A stretch of DNA of 64,000 nucleotides from Boletus sp. NGJ (Eukaryota > Basidiomycota > Agaricomycetes > Boletales > Boletaceae), in the NCBI GenBank assembly GCA_019096195.1, contig JAGTXK010000229.1, positions 558,001-622,000 of the forward strand. Reading direction: 5' to 3'. The notes beneath the pieces were generated by a model, which was not told where the DNA came from, made no database searches, and saw only the letters and a program-made list of their open reading frames with translations. Shown here piece after piece: positions 35,101 to 46,006 of the stretch. Numbering within the stretch: the stretch's first letter is position 1; every line of letters starts with the position of its first letter. Both the position numbers and the translations under genes were made by a program.

Positions 35101-37651
35101 GCATCAAAGAAGGCGACGAATGGAAAGCAGCATTCGTTACCCCTATCGGAGCATACGAACCTACCGTTATGTATTTCAGTCTTATGAACTCTCCCCCCAC
35201 ATTCCAAACCATGATGAACGACATATTTAACGACATGTATGCGGTAGTCGTCATCTACATCGACGACGTTATGATATTTACGTCAAAGAAAACAAAAGAA
35301 CAACACGAAGAAGTTGTAAAGGAAGTTCTAAGCCGTCTTCGCGAGAACGACCTTTATGTAAAACCCGAAAAATGTACCTTCTCGGCAGAAAAAGTGGACT
35401 TTTCTTAGGAATGGTGGTATCTAAAGAGGGGGTAGAAATGCAGTCGAAGAAAGTAGCTGGGGATCATGGATTGGCCAATTCCTACTCGACTAAAGCAACT
35501 TCAAGGCTTCCTCGGACTTTGTAATTATTACAGGAGATTCATAGAAGGCTTCGCACTAATCGCTCGACCCCTGAACGATCTTACCAAGAAAGACGTTCCG
35601 TTCAAATGGGGTCCAGATCAACAAGAAGCATTTGCAAATCTAAAAAGAAAATTTACAGAAGCGCCCCTTCTCGCGTATCCTAATCGCGATCAAGAAATGC
35701 GTGTGGAAACCGATGCCTCAGACATCGCCACGGGAGCAGTGCTCTCTACTTTATGTAACGACGGTAATTGGCAACCAGTCGCCTTTATCTCTCACTCTTT
35801 TGACAGCGCAGAGCGCAACTATCCAATTTACGATAAAGAACTATTGGCAGTAATATGCGCCCTTGAAGAATGGCGTTACTATTTAATAGGTTGCGAACGG
35901 TTTGAAATCTGGACTGACCATAAAAATCTAGAATATTGGAAGAAGCCGCAAACACTGAGTGGACGGCAAGCACGCTGGCATGCACTTCTTCAAGAGTTTA
36001 ATTATTCTTTTGTATACAAACCTGGATCGTCCAACGGAAGAGCTGATGCTCTATCTCGACGACCAGATCATGGCGACGCAGTTGTAGATCACAATCAAAA
36101 CGTCACCGTTCTCCCTCCTTCTATCTTTATAAACCACGTTTCTCTCTCATCGGATCTTATGACAAAAATACAAAAAGAATCTAAAAAACATAATGTTGAT
36201 GCTATAAACAATTTCCTCTTCTACTCAGAACTTAATCTATTCAAAAATGAAAAAGACCAAATATACGTTCCTGAACTATTACGTACAGAAATCATAACTT
36301 TATGTCATGACTCGCCCATTGCAGGACATGGCGGTCATTCTAAAACTATTCATACTATTTCTTGATACTTCTCGTGGCCAGGAGTCACAAAGGACATAAA
36401 AACTTACGTAGATCACTGCCAAGTGTGCGCCCTCATGAAGGGTAAGCAAAAGGCACCGGCAGGAAAAATCATTCCCCTTCCCGCGGCAAAAAGACCATGG
36501 GAAGATTTATCAGTAGATTTCATTACAGGCTTACTGCCATCACAATCTTTTACCGCCATTTGCATTGTTGTGGACAGATTTTCGAAAGAAGTTATTTTTA
36601 TACCAACTTACGATACATGTTCTTCGAAAGATCTCGCCATTTTATTTAGAGACCATGTCTGGTCAACACATGGACTTCCCTCTACCCTCGTATCAGATCG
36701 AGGACCACAATTCATTTCTGCTTTCACCCAGGAGCTTTGTAAGCTTCTCGGCATAAAACAAAAAATCTCTATGGCATACCATCCGCAAACAGACGGACAA
36801 ACCGAACGCGTTAACAGAGATCTAGAACAGTATCTCCGCGTGTATGCCGGAAAGAAACAAAATGAATGGGTCGAATGGCTGAAGTTAGCTCAATTCTCTC
36901 ACAATAACACCGTTACTACAGCTACCGGAGAGATTCCCTTTAAAGTAACAAGAAACTACGTACCATGTATGGGTTTCGAAGGGTCTCTCACGGGTTTTGC
37001 AGATGAAATTGGGCGTAACCATAAGGATATTGAAGAAGCGCTGGAAGCTACACGCAAGAGGATGATCACCTCTTCCGATAAAAAACGATCTACAGCACCA
37101 GAATATTCTATTGGTCAGCAAGTCTGGCTTTCAACAGATAAATTAAAACTTCCTTATACGGCAAAGAAACTCACACAAAAATGGATTGGCCCCTACGTCA
37201 TCACTCGGGTCCTTCCTAACGCCGTAACGCTCAAACTTCCCAATTCTGTTCACATTCATCCAACTGTGAACATTTCTCGTGTCAAACCATATAGAGAGAC
37301 GCTGCCTGGGCAGCCTAAATCTCGACCTGACGCAATAGAAATTGACGAAGAAGGAGAAGAGCAATTTGAAGTCGATTATATCGCTGCTTCCAGGATGAAG
37401 AAAGGCAAACTAGAATATCTGGTTCATTGGAAGGGTTACGATGAAACCGATCGCACCTGGGAATCCGAAGAAATTCATATCACTGCACCGGATGCAGTAA
37501 AAGATTTCCATCATCTTAACCCTTCCACATCACGCAAGCTTCGTGGTTTATCAATATCAGCATTCGCTTCTTTATTTTCACCTTATGAAAACTTCACCGA
37601 AAACGAACAAACAACGACTCGCCTGGAATTCGAGTCTTAAAGAGGGGGTAG

Positions 37652-38134
37652 TGTAATAATATGGGAAATTTTCAAACTTTTCAAACAATCACTTACTTTT
37701 CACTTTCTTCAACTTTCTTCTTCATAAGTCACGTGACTGTGCACGTGACCATGGAAACAAATCACATGACAGGTCTAGAACCTATGACGTCATATGACAT
37801 CATACCTCATGTGATCCACACCTCTTTAATTTCCACTCTTCTCACACAGCCATATTAATCTCCGTCTTACTATACGTAGTAATTTATCACACGCACAGCA
37901 TGGTCCGTGCACACTTCTCTCATGTATATAAACTAGCACTTTGACAACTGGTATCCCCAGTCTAATCCACTTGTATCTTCCTCCAATAACCTATTAGCTT
38001 CGGCCATTGGTCGTCGTAGGGTTAGGAATATCCAGGGCTAAGACTCTTCCACCTGATTCGTTCAGCCAGGACTTGTGTAGCCTGCAAAGTAGTTCCGAGC
38101 CTTGTGGTTTGTTTTCCGAAAGGGATTCATAACA
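37652..38134 (+). repeat. 3' LTR of the Ty3/gypsy element
   Basis: Matches the 5' LTR over its length with about 18 small differences; followed by TTTGC. The purine tract AAAGAGGGGGTAG lies directly before it. Confidence 0.95.
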
Positions 38135-40097
38135 TTTGCCAGATATTATTGAATGGCAAATCCACAATAAACTGCATGTCCAGTACCATCAGCACCATGA
38201 CCCCTGCCACAACCACTTCCACCTCCACTGCTCTGGCACTGCTCACCTTTGATGACATGGTGAAGTTGTTCACAGAGAAGGCCAACACTATCATTGGGAA
38301 ACAAAAACTGACTGGTCTAGGCTCCAAGTACACCAATGCAGTCATTGCTCCCCCATCCACACCCAAAGTCAACCTAGCCACCAGTCTTTGCATTCACCAA
38401 AATAATTCAAAAGGTGTAAAGTGCACTAACTCCCTCTGTGCCAGGGTACCATGTGCTAACAACCATAATCTTGCTCATTGTTATTGGCCTGGAGGTGAAA
38501 TGGAGAGTAAGGCACCATCTTGGATTCACAACAAAAATCTGAAAAATAAGATAGCCACTGTGACTGTGACCTTCTCATTATCTCTGAATTCTGTGCCCAA
38601 TCCCAATCCTGCTGAGCTTTGTCATGAACTGTCATGTGTGGTGATCAGTGAGATTGTTAACAATATCTGCTGCCAAACATCCCCCTTGTCAATAATGCTT
38701 GACTCAGGCAGCACCTCTCATCTCATCATAAATAGAGAGTACTTTATTGATTTTAGAGGAGAATATTGACCACCCATAAAAATGGCAAATTATGATTCCC
38801 TCATCACCACTGGTTGCAGCACATGTGTCAGAGAGCTGGTCACAAATGGCAAAAGATACTGCTTGACACTCAATGATTGCTTACATGCACCAGGTGCCTT
38901 GCTTAACCTGATATCTGTTGGGTGCATGCTTGGTCATGGATGGAACTGTGAATTCAAAGGTTCAAAACCAGGACTAACAGCACATTGTTGACTGTACTAT
39001 CAAGGGGATATCCTGGGTACTATCCTGATGGTCAGGAACTTATGTTATATTGACCTATGGTTGCTACATCCCAATGAACTCATTGCTTCAATGTCATTCA
39101 CCAAAGAAATCAGTGCTTTTGTCAAGCCAACTATAACATGGGACACCCAGATGGAGAGTCTGTGAAGCATCTTCCTTTGATTGCAACAGGCATAACTGTC
39201 AATTCTTAACTACCCCTCCATCAGTGTGAGGCATGCATCATGGCAAAACACCCTTCCCCCCTTCTGTGATACCTTAGGCATCCACTATGCTGGACCTCAT
39301 TCACTCAGATCTATGCAGTCCTTTCCCTGTTTGAACTTCTCATGGCAAACTTTACTTCATCATTTTCCTAGATAATTATACACATTTCCTTAATGTTTAG
39401 TTGCTTGTTACTAAAGATCAAGCACTCCATGCTTGGAAAAGTGTCCAAAAACTCTGGGAGAATCATGCAGGATGAACAGTCAAAGCCTTCCAATCAGACA
39501 ATGGTGGAGAGTTCATTGGCATGGAATTCACACAAGCATTGGAGGAAAGCAGGATTCAACACAAGCTAGCCAGCCCATATGCTCACTGACAGAATGGAAA
39601 GGCCAAGCATGTCATTCACACATTGCAAGATTGCAGCTTTATCATGCTTGAAGCTGCAGATCTACCTAGCAACCTCTGGAGTGAGGCCATGCTCATGGTG
39701 GTATACCTCTGAAATCATACAGAATCCATCTCCTTATCTTCAGGCATCACACCCTATGAACTTGTACATGGTAATAAACCAGATCTCTTTCATATCCAGA
39801 TATTTGACTCTTAATGTTGGGTGCATATCTTAGTAGAATTGCAAACAAAGTTTGGACCACACTCACACAGGGCGATATTTCTTGGATATCCTAATGGCAC
39901 AAAGGGGTACTATTGTAGGTCTGCGATGTTGAGAACAGTTCATTTTTCATAGCTCAAGATGTCATATTTGAGAAGAAGTTGTCTACATTAGTATATGCTG
40001 AGAATGATGATGGTGGTGAGGTGGACCATGCCACACCTCCCACAGTTTCAGGTCCACCTAGCGAGGGTCCACCTGTTGAGATTTCACTACCTTCTTC

Positions 40098-41125
40098 TTT
40101 TTTTTTTCCGTGTTTATTGTCTTGCAGGGTAGTGGCCCTATGTCGGACAGTGTCTACTTGGCTCTTACATGTCTGCTCAGTATGGTAAAAATAGTGCATG
40201 GTAACTAAATAAACAGCTCTATGTTTAGAGCGCAGCCTGTGTGTGGCTAGGAGGAGTGACCGCATTATGGGTCATGAGTGCTGGGGCGGCACTAGGTGGT
40301 GTGGTTCACTTTGGGGTTTGGGGTGGGTAGGATTTATGATGACTACTGGCATGGTTTGGATTTGGGTGGGGAGAGGTTCCCAAACTGTTTGAATCAGCCT
40401 GTCTCGTGTAGGAACTGTAGGGTGTGGGGGATATAGGTAGGATCTGATAGCAGTGGGGCAATTTGACTTGCTTTGTGGTGCACAGTGTAGCGGAGGCGGA
40501 ACCTCACATGTGTGTATCTGGGGCAGTGTAGGAGGAGGTGAGAGACCATCTCATCGTGGTCCGGACAATGGGGGCATGCTGGGTTGTCTGATTTGGAGAT
40601 ACGGTAGAGGTGTTTGTTCAGCAGGACATGTCCAGTGTGGAGTTGGAAGAGAGTGGCAGTGTGGCATTTGGGTAGGTCATCAGTGAGTTTAAGGAATTTG
40701 TTGGAGGGGAGTGAGTTGTCGATGGTAAGAGCATTTGCAGCATGGGGGGATGATTGGAAGATGGCTTTCCAGAGTGTTTTTAGGGACATGTAAATGTGTT
40801 GTTTCACTGCCAATTTGCTTCTGGGTAGGGTTTTGGTCTGGTTTTTGCAATGTCTGAACTGTGTTGGGAGATTTTTTGCACTGCTGTTGTTGCCCGCTGC
40901 AGCCTGTTTGGTGGCTATGTTTGCTTTTTCATTTCCTGGGATACCAACGTGCCCCGGGGTCCATCTGAGTGTGATTGACCTGATTCGGTGACATGCTAGA
41001 GTTGATTTTAGGTTTGAGTGGAAGATATCCAGGAGGTAGTGGCCGGGCCCTGATGTGGATATGGTGGTCGCTTGGAGTGCCACCCTGTTGTCGAGTCCTA
41101 GTGACACCGATCGTATTCTTCATCT
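40098..41125 (-). mobile_element. 5'-truncated LINE tail (RNase H and zinc knuckle)
   Basis: Reverse-strand C-terminal end of a non-LTR retrotransposon ORF2. It shows an RNase H motif (LRWTPGHVGIPGNEKANIA) and, near the end, a cysteine/histidine knuckle (CPHCPDHDEMVSHLLLHCP), as in Tad/jockey-like fungal LINEs. The ORF runs from about 41105 to 40394 without a stop. Beyond it a 300-bp tail ends in a ten-base A tract (T at 40098-40107), the usual LINE 3' end. The upstream RT and endonuclease are missing, consistent with incomplete target-primed copying. Short TTCTTC sequences at both edges could be the target duplication, but this is weak. It lies inside the copia remnant. Confidence 0.82.
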
Positions 41126-41600
41126 CTCTCTTTTCAGCAGCTCAACCACTAAGATCATCCCTATGATCTCGCCCTCATACACTGTGTGATCCTCTTCCGA
41201 ACCTAGCTCGACTGCCTTCTTCTACTTTGAAGGGGACATTGAACTTGCAACTGAAGCCACACATATTCACTGTCTCATTGGCTGGCATATAGACAATGGG
41301 ATGGGAGTCTCAAACTCATGGCCCTTCTCAGAGAAGGTCAAATTGAAGATTGCTGAACAATTCAGAATCAAGGGCCTAGGACCGATTACAAAATACCTAG
41401 GTGTTCAATTTGAACATGATTGTACCACTCACCAACTCTGGATACACCAAAATGAATATATCACCTTTCTACTCTAGGAGTACAGCTTATTGAATTGCAA
41501 CCTGGTCCTCCTTCCTGCCAACCCAAAGGCTCCATTCAGTGATCCCACAGCTGGCATTTAATATCCCTTACATTTTCTACTTTTTACTCTTACAATGGAC

Positions 41601-44232
41601 AATGTGGTATGACTGCAAGGCCAACTTTTTCCTCTTGCTCATGGTGTGATAAGATGAAGATAAATTCAAGACAAGATGAAGGGTAAGCTTGCCTGCTACT
41701 TGTTCACCTTATGTTGGTGCATGCTTATTACAAACTTATCTGGTGAAATAACTCTATATAAGTATGAATAAGTACTTTACTAATTTGCTGATGCATTATG
41801 GGTTATCAATGTCAAATCCTTGCAAACCAACTTGGGACATGGCAAAAACTATGGGTAACGAGGGAGTATGGGCTATACCCCCTGTGTGTTAGGAGGGAGT
41901 TGACCGTAGAAGGATCGGGCCAAAATGTCAATTTACCTGATTTGGATTGATGCGTTCCATCCGTTGGGGACATGCCGTTCCTTGCAAACGGAAGCTAGTG
42001 GATGGAAGGGTCAGACTGACTGAAAGGATCGGGCCACAATGACAACTTATCTGATTTGGATTGATGTATTCTATCCGTTGGGGACATCCCGTTCTCTGTG
42101 AACGAAGGTCAGTAAACAGAAGGATCAAACGAACAGAAAGGAACAAACAGGACTACTGAACCCAAATTAGCCATTGCGTCCGCCAGCAGCTTTTCTTTCT
42201 TCACGAATGAAAGCTAGAGAACGAAAGGCAAAGGGATGCAACAGTCCGCCCTATTGACCAGACTGGCAGCGAGCATGCATAGCGTGGGGGAGGAACCGAC
42301 TTGTGGGTTCACAGGTAAGGTCAAACAGTGAAGAAATGACATTAGACAGTCTAAAGTAAAGTAAGCTGAGTCAAACCCAGGGGCAATCTCAATCGATGAG
42401 ATGGGTGAACTTGATCTCGAGCGACTTTGCGAAGAAGAGCTTGACCGACGGTGTCACAACTTCGTCTGACCAGGATCTGAAGCGACACCGACAGGACATG
42501 GTGTCATCACTAGGACCGTCGTCTCCATTGATTTTTTATATCTCTGTTGGGAAACCGCCGGTCGTGTCGTTGAGACGCCATGAGTGATGCCACCCCAGCA
42601 TTGATCCCTGCATCCAATTCCCAGTCCACGCCTGGCTTCCCCCACTCCTCCTTCGCACACCGAAGCCTCTCCCTTTCCTGTGACGACCCCTCCTGAACGG
42701 TGCTTCATCAACCCTTCAACAGTTTCTTCTCCCCCACTCGTTGTCGTTGAGCATTGAGCATCACTGTAACCGGGTCGCCTCTTACGAGCTCGTCCAATGC
42801 GGTATATAGTCGTCTGAGCGGCAGTGTGCCGTGCCTGGAGGGAGCTGTTGAATCACAGACCCCCCAACAGACACAACAGGCGACGATCCCAGCGGGGGGG
42901 GACTCAGAGGAACCGCTGGGCATGACCTGCGGAGGATTGGTGAGCATGCCACCAAGCCGAAAAGAGAGAACTGTGCCTGACCTTTTCAGCCAAGCTCGTG
43001 AAGGAGGAGGGGATATCTACGGCAATGAGTGATGAACCTGGCACATAACTTTGACGTCTGCTCGCGGCCGCTGTGAAACAAATCCTGCCTGCTTGAGGAG
43101 GAAGTGGGCCGTGTTGATGTGCGTGTCGGTCGAGAGAGATCCGAGTCTCAATCCGAGTCTCGTCCCGGTTGAGGAGGGCCGCGCAACGAGCACCGATTGT
43201 TTGACAGCGCAAGCGAGCGTGGCTGGGCACGGGCTGAAGTAATGCCGTTCCAACCCAACCCCCCCCGATTCAAGGGCTGGCATGGTGACCTCGGCTGCGC
43301 TAAGCGGGGGTCACCAGCGGGGCCACCACGCCGGGTATCTCCCATACAGTTCTGGTTTGCTTGTGACCAGAACGAGTTTCCTTTCTAGGCAAATAATTTA
43401 ACCGGTATTGGCTTCGTCCGGACATCGACTCGGATGTTGAAGCGGGCTTGCGCAGCCTATAAACGCAATGCCGATTTCTTGGCTACCGCATCCACCAAGA
43501 TCCTGAATGTTGGCAGATGACAGACTTGAGGAATTGAATGAAAAGACGAAGACATGGTGGAAGTCGGAGGTGGCGGAGACAACAGAGGCAGGTGATATCG
43601 ACGACGAACAAACGAGAGTGCTAACCCAAGTTGATTGACAAGCACAGATTTTGGTCGCCCTAATGTCACCGCGTTGAACTAGTTGCGCCAACTCACATGA
43701 ACGTTTCTACACATGAGCTTCCAAACTCCGCACGTCACCACCGTCACGTCGGCACGAGACTTCTGATGAGTTGATATTTGAAATGTTGCGCTGTCATCCA
43801 GCTTCCGAGTCAATCAGTGTGCATGCAGTGGTCATTCGGCAGGCAGAAAATGCTCAAACCCTGAGGTCTCTTCAACTTGTTCGTTTATTCGTTTGGGGCA
43901 ATTAATAACTGAATATTAGTTCAGAAAGGCTTCTCCGCTCGACCAGTGCAAAGTGCGAAGACAGGCGGCGACGGACGCTTTGACTTGATGGTTGTCAGGA
44001 AGATTTACTCTGGTTGGCTAATCATGATCACATCAACTATCAGTCAGTCGGATGACATGTTGAGGAGTGCATGACCGCGCTTCAAAATGGTTTGGTGACG
44101 AGCCTGGTGTCCATTCGCATGCTTGCCCTGCATGCAAACATTAGGCGAACAGAATGGTGCTATAATTCAAGGTACGTGCTGTTGACGCCAGGTCCCCATT
44201 ATTTCGATCATCCCTGCTCCAATACCTGCATC
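41601..44232. other. Gene-poor stretch, nest edge to peptidase gene
   Basis: AT-rich transposon debris continues to about 41880, followed by a two-unit tandem repeat at 41910-42137. From there to 44232 I find only short overlapping ORFs on both strands (for example around 42.4-43.3 kb) with no family resemblance. The last few hundred bases must hold the promoter of the G1 peptidase-like gene. Confidence 0.5.
41910..42137 (+). repeat. Two-copy tandem repeat, 114-bp period
   Basis: Two diverged copies of a unit starting AAGGATCGGGCCA. Both contain CTGATTTGGATTGATG and ATCCGTTGGGGACAT. The copies begin near 41910 and 42024. Confidence 0.8.
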
Positions 44233-45113
44233 ATGCTCTTCAACGTCGCCCTTTGCAGTAGCTTATTGCTCTCCCCTGTGGTTCTGGCTGTTCCTTCTGC
44301 GTTAGGCGCTCGCATCGCTCGCCGCGGTGAGGGTTTCCAGGGCAGCAGCAGTCCAGTAGAGCGGGCTACTGGTGCTACTTCCGAATGCGTCGATTGGGCT
44401 GGCGCTTCGTGGTCTTACTCTAATGTCTGCAACATCTTTCTAGTTTGATCGCACATGATTTCAGCCTCGTCTCGTTTTAACAGGGATCGTTCAACTTTAT
44501 CACTGGGACCTTTGCAGCCCCCATTCCTTCCGGCGCACCTGGGTCTTCTGTTGCCATCTTGGTCGCTATCGATGGTCTCAGTTGCACACGTGCTGTTTTC
44601 GAAGTCGGTCTTTATGTCAGCGTCGACGATCTCAGTCAACCTTCATATAATGGTAAGGTGGTATTAAACCATACATTCATGCATATCCATATCTCACTGT
44701 TCGCTTCACGAACAGCCTGGTACAGGTGGTACCCCGACATTTCCCGCTCGTTCTCACAATCGCTCAACATCTCTGCTGGAGATGAGATCAAACTTTCTGT
44801 CATCATTTCAGGCCTGACTAGCGGCATCGCAGTGGTAGAGAACCTGACCAACGGCCAGGTCGCGTCCCGGCCTCTCAACTCCTCAACTCCCCTTTGCCTT
44901 CAGGATGCGGCGTGGATGGTTGAAGATTACTCGTCGAATGGTGTTCCCGTCCCTTTGACCAATTTTAGTACAGTCACGTTCACGAACGCCGTGGCAACTG
45001 GGTTGCAGATCCGTTACCCCACTGGCGCCAACACCTCAGATATTAAACAGAACGGCCAAGTTCTGACCAATACCACGATCCATGGGAAGTCCCTCAGCAT
45101 TCAGTATATATAA
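44233..45113 (+). CDS. Secreted G1-family (eqolisin) glutamic peptidase-like protein
   Basis: Three exons in phase (44233-44424, 44484-44652, 44716-45113) give 252 residues. The first 20 or so form a signal peptide (MLFNVALCSSLLLSPVVLAV). A short propeptide ends near the dibasic RIARRG, as in fungal acid-peptidase zymogens. The mature part has family landmarks in order: CVDWAGASW, GSFNFITGTFAAPIPSG, VAIDGLSC, AWYRWYPDISRSF, ISAGDEIKLSV, VENLTNGQ and AAWMVEDYSSNGVPVPLTNF. Where family members usually have a glutamine (AILQTG-type motif), this protein has glutamate (AVFEVG). The later glutamate in VED is kept. Loss of the expected catalytic glutamine would make it inactive or altered; I placed that residue from memory. 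Intron 1 uses the uncommon donor GTCTGC. Confidence 0.85.
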
Positions 45114-46006
45114 TTTGGGAATCGTCGCGTAGTCTATTTATTGGAAGAGTTAAGTACTTATTGTGCCCTTGCGTATCTTGTTATTTCACTTTGTTATTTA
45201 TACCGACGAAATACCGTGTGTCGTAAACTGTAGCGTTTACAAACCAAATAGTACCTTGGTGAAGTACCATAGTAAAAGCAACTTTATTGTGTCCTATCGG
45301 CGCGGGTTCGAGCTGAGTTGCGCGTTACTTATGCAGTACAAGCTCGTGAATTTGACGACACGGATTTCGGCTCTAGTTGAAGACCCTCGGTCATCACTAC
45401 CATGGGCCGGACAGAGGATATTCCCAAGAAGTGAGGACGCGACGTCTTCCACTGTATAAGTGATATAGAACTTGGCAGGTTCAAGATCAGTTCTTTCTTC
45501 CGGATAGTCAAGCTAGTCCAACCGGCCTGGTCAGAGTCCGAGCAGATTATGTGCATGAACGCCGGTCGCATTTCCACTGGGTCGGATAGAATCCAATCCC
45601 CCATGTAGTATTGGATGACTTTCAAGGCAAAACATATTTTTGGAAAAATATTACCCTCAGGCTGGAGAGCGCCGTGGCTTCCACACATCGAACGTAGAAG
45701 TAGGCTGCAGGCGACAACTAAACATGGCGACCAGCGAGGCACTCTCTCTTGCACATACAGAAGCTTGGAAGGTGAGCTATGCTACAAGGCACCATATGTG
45801 GACCGAACAGCCTGATCATATACCACATTCATACCCGTACGTACGTCATCTCGGCAACGTTCCCAACCGCGGTTCGGGTCTGGAAGTCACCGAATGGGCG
45901 GAGGAGCATCGAATCATCTTAATAATCAGAATGGACACTGCACCCTGGTGCTGTGAACATAAGTAACAGATATAAAGCCAGCGTGCAATCCGATAGCTCT
46001 ATCAGT
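45114..46006. other. Intergenic with an unassigned reverse-strand coding-like fragment
   Basis: No complete gene. On the reverse strand 45688-45329 reads open, with coding-like sequence such as GDWILSDPVEMRPAFMHIIC and LIQWKTSRPHFLGIS. I do not recognise the family. It has no convincing start or upstream exons, so it may be a gene fragment. Confidence 0.35.

Larger units (their letters stand above)
31681..38134 (+). mobile_element. Ty3/gypsy chromovirus-type LTR retrotransposon, broken
   Basis: 6454-bp element with LTRs of 487 and 483 bp, TG...CA ends and a 5-bp target duplication TTTGC on both sides. Parts in order: gag region with a CCHC zinc knuckle (CFHCGKPGHIKPNCP, about 33.6 kb), aspartic protease (LLDSGASHTFID, about 34.3 kb), reverse transcriptase (VVIYIDDVMIF, about 35.25 kb), RNase H (about 35.5-36.1 kb) and integrase (about 36.2-37.3 kb). 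A C-terminal chromodomain (LEYLVHWKGYDETDRTWE, about 37.4 kb) and a purine-rich tract stand before the 3' LTR. All parts are recognisable, but the reading frame is interrupted about six times. LTRs are about 96% identical, so it is moderately young and younger than the copia element it entered. Confidence 0.95.
31150..41600 (+). mobile_element. Ty1/copia LTR retrotransposon remnant, split by later insertions
   Basis: Second copia element, forward strand. The gag-like part lies just left of the gypsy insertion (WHCQMMLALKGEHL; QQWEILAQQFSHNNLLLQYK). It resumes to the right at 38140 with a protease-like IMLDSGSTSHLI, an integrase-core FQSDNGGEFIGMEF near 39.5 kb and a reverse-transcriptase piece (IKGLGPITKYLGVQFEHD) near 41.4 kb. 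It is heavily decayed, with well over ten breaks, and is interrupted by a Ty3/gypsy element and a LINE tail. It is older than both. Confidence 0.8.

Noticed and set aside
42396-43388. Several overlapping ORFs of 60-110 codons on both strands
   Set aside because: Frames conflict, there are no recognisable domains, and the composition is that of non-coding GC-rich DNA.
43197-44232. Biosynthetic cluster linking the G1 peptidase and terpene synthase
   Set aside because: No P450, transporter or regulator lies nearby, so the two neighbours are not enough to call a cluster.
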